Assembly (NCBI GenBank): GCA_039803925.1
Contig: JBDRZL010000001.1
Location: 1 to 64,000 of the forward strand
Direction: 5' to 3'
Length of the DNA: 64,000 bases
From: a candidate division WOR-3 bacterium
GTDB lineage: Bacteria > Hydrothermota > Hydrothermia > Hydrothermales > JAJRUZ01
Position numbers and translations under genes: made by a program. Under the pieces are notes generated by a model. It saw only the letters and a program-made list of their open reading frames with translations. It was not told the origin of the DNA and did no database searches. Of this stretch, positions 59,245-64,000 are shown in pieces; the first letter of the stretch is position 1; every line of letters begins with the position of its first letter.

Positions 59245-59255
59245 GGCTTTGAACC
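59245..59255 (-). promoter_or_regulatory. T-arm-like motif upstream of rpmH
   Basis: GGTTCAAAGCC on the minus strand, 19 bases before the rpmH ATG. It has one change from the consensus (G for Y) but keeps G53, U54, U55, C56, A58 and C61 of a T-loop. TTTAAA follows within three bases. Confidence 0.5.
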
Positions 59256-59277
59256 CTAAAGAAGTTTTGTTTTTAAT

Positions 59278-60552
59278 TTAAGGTATGCTTAAAATCTTGT
59301 TATCTACTTCTTCAATTCCTCCTATATTATCGCCATTTGAGTCAAGTTTTAATCCAGCGGCATCCTTCACATTTTTGCTTATCCATAAATATACAGGCTC
59401 GTTTTTATTGGATAAAAGTGTAAGTTCAATATACGTCTTTTTATTATCATGATTTTGAAATTTTCTCATCCCAAAGGGAATTGCATCCTGAAGATAATTC
59501 CGAAAAACCTTAATAGTTCCAAAATTGATAGTGCTTGTATCCATAAGTTCATCAAACCAGAAGGTTATTATATTATTGGTCCTTGAATAATTTTCAAAAG
59601 ATGGAAAATCAGTTCTTGAACTATCTGGTGCGAAAGTTGCAAATAATATTTCTACCCTGTCAATTCTATCTATTTCAGAAATACCATTATTGTTACCATC
59701 AAGGGAATTACCTGCTGTATCTTTTAAACTTGTATTTATAACAAGTTTATAAACTTTACTGTAATCAAGAGTAAAACCTTTAAAAATTATGTTTGTTCTT
59801 GATGCAGGGGTATCTACCTGGAAACGAGGTGTTCCAAGAGGAATTTCTGTATTTGTTTCATATTCATAAAGATGAAAAGCACCTTGAACTGAACTTTGAT
59901 CTATATCTATTGTAAAGAATCTTACATGCACACTATCCCTTGTTCGAACCAATCCACCGAGAAGAGCTGGATTCGGTGAAATCAAATTTTGAAAAATGCT
60001 AATAAATCTGGGAGGATTGTGATCAGGATCAGGAACAAAATTTCCTCTCCTTGTCCATAATGTTCTGTAATAATAATCAAGGTTTCCTTCAGCAATTCCG
60101 TTTTCATTTCCATCAAGTGGATTTCCTGAGAGGTCTTTTGCAGAGCTTCTAATAATTACTTCATACTTGGTTGAATCAGCATAACCTACATTTGGTGAAA
60201 GTTTATAAATTAATCTATTACTTTCTTTCTCATATTTCCATGAACCTGAAGGAACCTGATTTCCTCTTCCACCAATTACTTTTATCTGAACAGATGATAA
60301 AAGGGAATTTTCATCCATTGGTTCTGAAAAATAAATAAAAATTATATCCTGTATATCAGCAAGTGTCGTATCATAATCTTCAAGGACTCTGTCCCCATCA
60401 AAGGTCTCTACTGAGAGTACTCTTGGAAGTGTATTTTCTTTTATAAACTCATTTCCAAGCTCACCTGGTTCAATTGAGAGTGATTTTCTTTTACATGAGT
60501 ATATACTTAAACTAACAATCACTATTAAGCTTAAATATAAAAATTTCTTCAT
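59278..60552 (-). CDS. lipoprotein with Ig-like (Big_5/SbsA) domains
   Basis: A 424-residue exported lipoprotein with lipobox SIYSC near residue 20. Two to three Ig-like modules are visible, each with a F-x-EPMD-type strand (YFSEPMDENSL, FWFDELMDTST) and a KDxxGNxLDGNxNG segment (KDLSGNPLDGNENG, KDTAGNSLDGNNNG), as in SbsA-type Ig domains. The function is unknown. It is downstream of the barrel gene at 60567 with a strong AAGGAGG site and is probably its partner. Confidence 0.7.
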   Translation of the reverse strand: MKKFLYLSLIVIVSLSIYSCKRKSLSIEPGELGNEFIKENTLPRVLSVETFDGDRVLEDYDTTLADIQDIIFIYFSEPMDENSLLSSVQIKVIGGRGNQVPSGSWKYEKESNRLIYKLSPNVGYADSTKYEVIIRSSAKDLSGNPLDGNENGIAEGNLDYYYRTLWTRRGNFVPDPDHNPPRFISIFQNLISPNPALLGGLVRTRDSVHVRFFTIDIDQSSVQGAFHLYEYETNTEIPLGTPRFQVDTPASRTNIIFKGFTLDYSKVYKLVINTSLKDTAGNSLDGNNNGISEIDRIDRVEILFATFAPDSSRTDFPSFENYSRTNNIITFWFDELMDTSTINFGTIKVFRNYLQDAIPFGMRKFQNHDNKKTYIELTLLSNKNEPVYLWISKNVKDAAGLKLDSNGDNIGGIEEVDNKILSIP

Positions 60553-60566
60553 TTTGGGACCTCCTT

Positions 60567-62279
60567 TTAAAATTTAAATATTACTGAGACCTTCCAACTT
60601 GCTAAATTTGTTAAATTTGAAAAACCCATTAAATCCATTGAAAAAGTCTCTCCTATTTTATATGAAAGACCATAAGCAAAGTTAACACCTGATGTTTTGC
60701 CCTTCTGTAAATTTCTTCTTCCTGTACTTATCTGTTGAGGATCAACTACTATAGTCTCTGTTCCATCTCCTCTTACTGTTCTTGTTACCCTTGTAGAGGA
60801 ATATAAGGGAGTAAAAGTTCTTTCATCTTCAGTAAATACAAAGTAAGGATTTGCACCGAGCCTGAATAAAATGTTTTTACTTAATTTCATTTCGCAGGCA
60901 ACCGGTAACTCCACTCTCCTTCTTGAAAGAGAAAATTCTACTTCATCACTTCTTGAAAAAGCTATTGTAGTAATATAATCATCGGGGTCACTTAGCTCAT
61001 TGTCACCATCATTAAAAGTATTAACATTCTGGAAATTTGAATCTGTTCTTAAAGTTGAGTTAAAAATGTAATTTGTGAAGAAAAAGCCAAATGCGAAAAA
61101 TACTCTTTTTTCAGTATCTATAAATCCTTTAAATCTGTATCCTAAAAGAATTTGATTTCCTTTATCCTCATATTCTATTGAACCATTTGTTTCGTTTGTG
61201 ATTCTATTTTCTCTTAAAGTACCTGTACCAATATCCTCTCTTAAATATATATCTTCAAGCCTCTTAAAAGGAGTATTTCCTTTTGAAATTCCTGAACTTA
61301 AAAAGGTAAAGTACAAATTGTCTTCTGATTCATAGTTTTGGTTTACGATTCTTCTTGTAAAAAATCTTATAAAATATGAACTTCCAGAAGGATTAAGGTT
61401 AAAAAAGGTTTGGTAAATTCTATCTTCTCTTGAAAGCGACCCGCCAGGATTAAAATCTGTATAAGCTCTTGTATAAATATCTTCCATAATTTTTATACTA
61501 TTTATTCCATATCCAATCTGTAAACCAAGATCCGAGTTTAATATTAACTCTTTTATATACAAACCGGCACCAAACATATTATTCTGAAATGTAGAATCTC
61601 TTTTCCCTAAACCAGTCCATTCCTCTCTTTCAAGAAGTGTTCCGTTTACATTATCTCTTTCTTCTCTAAGATAATAAAGATTACCAAAGGGATTAAAAAT
61701 TGGATGACCCGCTGGCTCAAAAAATTCTCCAAATTTTGAGTGAAAGAAAAATAGTCCTCCTATCATATTGCCCATTTCCCTTGCAGCTCCGAGGAAAAAG
61801 GGGTTCTCTTTTGTTTCTCTAAATGAGGATGATATTATTTTTTCGGTATGGAGAGAATCTAAACTTCCATTACCATCTGTATCATATCTTTCAGAGATGA
61901 AATTTTCTGTTTCACCTCTTCCACCTAAAAAATTTGGTTGAGGTGTTTTTAATGTTTGATGAGCGTATAGTAAAGATAAGGGGACTAAATTTCCAAGAGG
62001 TTTAAAGGTATTTTTAAAACCAAACATAAAATATGCCCCATCAATACCGGAAAAAGGCATATCATTATTTGTAGCAATATTTGAGAGTCCTGAGAATAAT
62101 ATATTTTTTTCAACCTCAAAGTATCTTCCTGGATCAAGTAATAAATCAAGGTCATCTTCTATAAGACCCACTGTAGATAGATATCTAAAAGATCTAAATC
62201 TATCACCTATAAAAGGTGGGTTAACCTGAGATATGAGAACTCCATATATGAGCAAAAAAGGTATATATTTTAATTTCAT
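60567..62279 (-). CDS. outer-membrane beta-barrel protein
   Basis: A 570-residue exported protein with a signal peptide (1-18). It has many alternating strands with aromatic girdles and ends in SWKVSVIFKF, whose terminal Phe matches the signal recognised by the BAM complex. A DTDGNGSLDSL loop (about 133-143) resembles a calcium-binding dockerin/EF-hand loop. The transported or bound substrate is unknown. A T-arm-like motif lies 20 bases before the ATG. Confidence 0.65.
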   Translation of the reverse strand: MKLKYIPFLLIYGVLISQVNPPFIGDRFRSFRYLSTVGLIEDDLDLLLDPGRYFEVEKNILFSGLSNIATNNDMPFSGIDGAYFMFGFKNTFKPLGNLVPLSLLYAHQTLKTPQPNFLGGRGETENFISERYDTDGNGSLDSLHTEKIISSSFRETKENPFFLGAAREMGNMIGGLFFFHSKFGEFFEPAGHPIFNPFGNLYYLREERDNVNGTLLEREEWTGLGKRDSTFQNNMFGAGLYIKELILNSDLGLQIGYGINSIKIMEDIYTRAYTDFNPGGSLSREDRIYQTFFNLNPSGSSYFIRFFTRRIVNQNYESEDNLYFTFLSSGISKGNTPFKRLEDIYLREDIGTGTLRENRITNETNGSIEYEDKGNQILLGYRFKGFIDTEKRVFFAFGFFFTNYIFNSTLRTDSNFQNVNTFNDGDNELSDPDDYITTIAFSRSDEVEFSLSRRRVELPVACEMKLSKNILFRLGANPYFVFTEDERTFTPLYSSTRVTRTVRGDGTETIVVDPQQISTGRRNLQKGKTSGVNFAYGLSYKIGETFSMDLMGFSNLTNLASWKVSVIFKF

Positions 62280-62299
62280 AAATTTAAAAATTTTTATAA

Positions 62300-62310
62300 G
62301 GATTAGAACC
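62300..62310 (-). promoter_or_regulatory. T-arm-like motif upstream of the barrel gene (variant)
   Basis: GGTTCTAATCC on the minus strand, 20 bases before the ATG at 62279. One change from the consensus; TATAAA follows after one base. It overlaps the last codon region of cutA by one base. Confidence 0.4.
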
Positions 62311-62618
62311 TATTTTAAAGTATCATCTATCCATTTTAGGTAATCTTCATTACCTTTTTCAATTTTAAAATAAATAATTTCGGGAACTTCATAGGGATGA
62401 TTTTTTTTAATGAAATTTTCAAGTTCCCTAAATTTTTCCTCTTTTGTTTTTATGATAAGAAGGTATTCTTCTTCCTCTTCAATTTTATCCTTCCATTCAA
62501 AAATGGAATTTACTTTAAAATAATTAACACATGCTGCAAGTTTATTTTCAATAATTTTTCTTGAAATTTCATAGGCTTTATCTTTTCCTTGAGTTGTACA
62601 AAAAACTATTATATACAT
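62310..62618 (-). CDS. cutA: CutA-like divalent-cation tolerance protein
   Basis: A 102-residue trimeric protein of the CutA1 family with MYIIVFCTTQGKDKAYEI at the start, AACVNYFKVNSIFEWKD and HPYEVPEIIYFKIEKGN. Its cellular role is debated. The start at 62618 is chosen because upstream in-frame residues lie in tRNA-Lys. The ATG is 16 bases after the tRNA end and has no ribosome-binding site. Confidence 0.92.
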   Translation of the reverse strand: MYIIVFCTTQGKDKAYEISRKIIENKLAACVNYFKVNSIFEWKDKIEEEEEYLLIIKTKEEKFRELENFIKKNHPYEVPEIIYFKIEKGNEDYLKWIDDTLK

Positions 62619-62634
62619 TTTTTGATTTCTTCTA

Positions 62635-62707
62635 TGCACCGCCCGGGAGTCGAACCCGGAACCCTCGGATTAAGAATCCGATGCTCTGCCTGTTGAGCTA
62701 GCGGTGC
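62635..62707 (-). tRNA. tRNA-Lys (CTT)
   Basis: A 73-base tRNA on the minus strand: acceptor GCACCGC/GCGGTGC, D-arm GCTC..GAGC, anticodon loop TTCTTAA with anticodon CTT, T-arm CCGGGTTCGACTCCCGG, discriminator A. CCA is not encoded. It lies between a terminator and cutA, on the same strand as cutA. Confidence 0.95.
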
Positions 62708-62737
62708 TTTTAATAAATTTTAAAAAAAGACCCTATA

Positions 62738-62771
62738 AAAAAACAAACCCCAGGGATAATAATCCCTGGGG
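62738..62771 (-). terminator. intrinsic terminator
   Basis: A 10-bp perfect stem, CCCCAGGGAT / ATCCCTGGGG, with a 4-base loop (62748-62771), followed on the minus strand by TTTGTTTTTTT. It is the strongest terminator in the window and ends the small RNA and possibly the DUF4388 transcript. Confidence 0.85.
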
Positions 62772-62827
62772 CAGGAGGGGGTATGGGGTCCTCATCTTTT
62801 CCTACCCTTAACCTATTACATGGGGTA
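62738..62827 (-). ncRNA. probable small RNA of about 90 bases
   Basis: A promoter (62834-62862) and a strong intrinsic terminator (62738-62771), both on the minus strand, frame about 90 bases with no plausible coding frame. The RNA would start near ATACCCCATG, include a GGTTAAGGGTAGG stretch, and carry the C-rich ACCCCCTCCTGCC just before the terminator stem. The CCUCCU core equals the anti-Shine-Dalgarno sequence of 16S rRNA, so it could pair with ribosome-binding sites. No known RNA family is recognised. Confidence 0.55.
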
Positions 62828-62833
62828 TTATTT

Positions 62834-62862
62834 ATAATATCAAAAAAAAATTAAAATTTCAA
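62834..62862 (-). promoter_or_regulatory. promoter of the small RNA
   Basis: TTGAAA (62862-62857), 17 bases, TATTAT (62839-62834) on the minus strand, in the gap after the DUF4388 gene. The same hexamers and spacing are used for speD. Confidence 0.6.
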
Positions 62863-62870
62863 GTTCCTAA

Positions 62871-63506
62871 TTATTTTTTTCTGAAAAATCCAAAAAAACC
62901 TTTGTCCTTTTTCTCTTCTTCTTTTTCTTTTTTCTCTGTTTCAAATTTTTCTTTTTTTTCTTCTATCTTTTTTATTCTTACAAGACCTAATCCTATTAAA
63001 CCGAATAGAATTTTTGCTGTTTCAATTTCACCCATTCTTAAAATATTTGCGAGTTCTTTAATATTTCTTTTTCCATCAATTTGGGAAAGAACCCTCCATT
63101 CATCGGCATTTAAATTAATCACCTCAATATCTGTATTTGGGTTAGGTTCAAGTTCAAAAACTGTTTCAAGAGAAGGTATAACCTTTTTTATCCTGTTCCA
63201 TTCATCAATTTTTCTTGCAGCTTCCATTATCATTGTTGGAATTGGTATATTTAATGTTTTTTTGTCAGTCTTCTGTCCGATTTCAAATCTGAATTTACCC
63301 TTATCCCATTCAAAAATTTTTGCTATAGCAAGGTCATCGGTTTCACCTCCACATTCTGCATGAACTACTATGGAATTCTCAATAAAAATTTTTGCCTTTT
63401 CACCTGAAGGATGTTCAATAATTAAAGTTCCATCCTTCCTTCCCATTTGAATTATCTGTAAAATATCTGTTAATTCAAAATCTTCAAGTGTTCCTTCAAG
63501 TGCCAT
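62871..63506 (-). CDS. DUF4388 (PATAN-like) domain protein
   Basis: A 211-residue cytoplasmic protein. Residues 1-95 match DUF4388: LEGTLEDFELTDILQIIQMGRKDGTLII and FEWDKGKFRFE (quoted in parts: ELTDILQIIQMGRKDGTL). Residues about 125-185 look like a winged-helix segment (EWRVLSQIDGKRNIKELA). A highly charged Lys/Glu tail ends in GFFGFFRKK. DUF4388 proteins often act in two-component or gliding-type signalling; the role here is unknown. It starts 1 base after the accA stop. Confidence 0.8.
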   Translation of the reverse strand: MALEGTLEDFELTDILQIIQMGRKDGTLIIEHPSGEKAKIFIENSIVVHAECGGETDDLAIAKIFEWDKGKFRFEIGQKTDKKTLNIPIPTMIMEAARKIDEWNRIKKVIPSLETVFELEPNPNTDIEVINLNADEWRVLSQIDGKRNIKELANILRMGEIETAKILFGLIGLGLVRIKKIEEKKEKFETEKKEKEEEKKDKGFFGFFRKK

Positions 63507-63507
63507 T

Positions 63508-64000
63508 TTAAACCTCTCTGTATATTCCTATTTTAAGATACTTTTCCCTTCTTTTATTTTTCAATTCCAAAATTGTCTCTTTTTTCATTTCCTCAACATC
63601 TTTTAAAATTTTTTGCCTTACAATCCTATAAACATATTGAGGATCCTTATGAGCCCCACCAAGAGGTTCATCAATTATATCATCTATAATACCAAATTCT
63701 TTTAAATCTTGTGAGGTAAGCCTTAAATACTTAGCTGCCTTTTCTGCTTTTGAAGAATCCCTAAACAAAATTGCAGCACAACCTTCAGGTGAAATAACAG
63801 AATAAATGGAATATTTAAGTGCATAAACCCTGTCTCCAACTCCTATAGCAAGGGCACCACCTGAACCTCCTTCACCAATTATAAAGGTTATTATTGGAAC
63901 ATTAAGATCAATCATTTTATAAATACTTTGTGAAATAATCCATGCCTGCCCCCTTTCCTCTGCTCCTATTCCAGGGTAAGCACCGGGTGTATCAACAAGT
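63508..64000 (-). CDS. accA: acetyl-CoA carboxylase carboxyltransferase subunit alpha, C-terminal part (cut by window edge)
   Basis: Transfers the carboxyl group from carboxybiotin to acetyl-CoA in fatty acid synthesis. The frame stays open to the window edge, beyond ATG 63915, and reads [20 protein letters not shown], then [18 protein letters not shown] and [17 protein letters not shown], all AccA hallmarks. About 163 residues are inside the window, roughly the second half of the protein. Confidence 0.94.
   Translation of the reverse strand, partial: LVDTPGAYPGIGAEERGQAWIISQSIYKMIDLNVPIITFIIGEGGSGGALAIGVGDRVYALKYSIYSVISPEGCAAILFRDSSKAEKAAKYLRLTSQDLKEFGIIDDIIDEPLGGAHKDPQYVYRIVRQKILKDVEEMKKETILELKNKRREKYLKIGIYREV

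Noticed and set aside
59226-59277. Replication origin next to rpmH
   Set aside because: The rpmH-rnpA block is often near oriC, but dnaA is absent, the gap is only about 50 bases, and I see no cluster of DnaA boxes.
62738-62827. SRP 4.5S RNA or 6S RNA as identity of the small RNA
   Set aside because: The SRP core (GGAAGG..AGCAGC) is absent, and the RNA is too short for 6S RNA.

Overview
The window is AT-rich (by eye about 30-32% GC) and almost fully coding, with short gaps and many 1-40 base overlaps between neighbouring genes. The organism is a diderm bacterium: there are several outer-membrane barrel-type proteins, a TolC-type channel, lipoproteins with lipobox cysteines, and secreted proteins ending in a Por/T9SS-like sorting tail. 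TTG starts recur and no tRNA gene encodes its CCA end. The mix (membrane pyrophosphatase, inositol-1-phosphate synthase, AdoMet decarboxylase, GatCAB, PQQ/propeller secretory proteins) suits a deep-branching, often thermophilic candidate phylum such as WOR-3/Hydrothermae-like bacteria. That placement is inference; no rRNA gene is present to test it.

Layout. 1-541 is the start of queA (minus, cut by the window edge). 542-1208 is non-coding and holds two inverted palindromic repeats and small dispersed repeats. 1209-9041 is an island of secreted proteins: a PQQ-type propeller protein, then a metallopeptidase of about 2,000 codons split by one in-frame TGA. A degenerate 50-base direct repeat flanks it. 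9162-11572 carries a TGS GTPase and ThiI. 11593-18016 (minus) runs speD, tlpA, prs, rplY, pth, hppA, pyrB. 18127-28044 (plus) runs rsmI, a CDP-alcohol phosphatidyltransferase, ino1, tmk, ctpA, a zinc-ribbon protein, nnrDE, a propeller protein, a sugar transferase and a Ser/Thr kinase. 28050-38484 is mostly minus: dprA, a HEAT protein, obg, coaD, rsmD, recO, an HhH outer-membrane protein, a prenyl synthase, another barrel protein, tRNA-Ser, a GGDEF protein and a frameshifted heptad-repeat gene; a Cache-like coiled-coil protein at 31508 is plus. 38611-54001 (plus) carries a ZIP transporter, a MacAB-TolC-like exporter, eno-ftsB, folD, an M50 protease, acetoacetate-CoA ligase, initiator tRNA, thioredoxin, gatC-gatA-gatB and an enoyl-ACP reductase. 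54004-64000 (minus) carries the end of accA, a DUF4388 protein, a probable small RNA, tRNA-Lys, cutA, a barrel protein, a lipoprotein and the conserved rpmH-rnpA-yidD-yidC-jag-mnmE block followed by an acyl-CoA dehydrogenase.

The most unusual signal is an 11-base tRNA T-arm-like motif, GGTTCAAAYCC, 19-26 bases before the start codon and in the sense orientation of seven unrelated genes (hppA, speD, ino1, fabI-like, acyl-CoA dehydrogenase, rpmH, an outer-membrane protein). All three real tRNA genes lie 12-16 bases before a protein gene on the same strand, so their T-arms sit at almost the same distance from an ATG. A second theme is near-leaderless transcription: several clear -35/-10 promoters end only 5-10 bases before the ATG. 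Other points to check are the split metallopeptidase, a recO that seems to start with ATT, a SpeD with a GAF-like tail, and a promoter-to-terminator small RNA with an anti-Shine-Dalgarno-like C-rich stretch.
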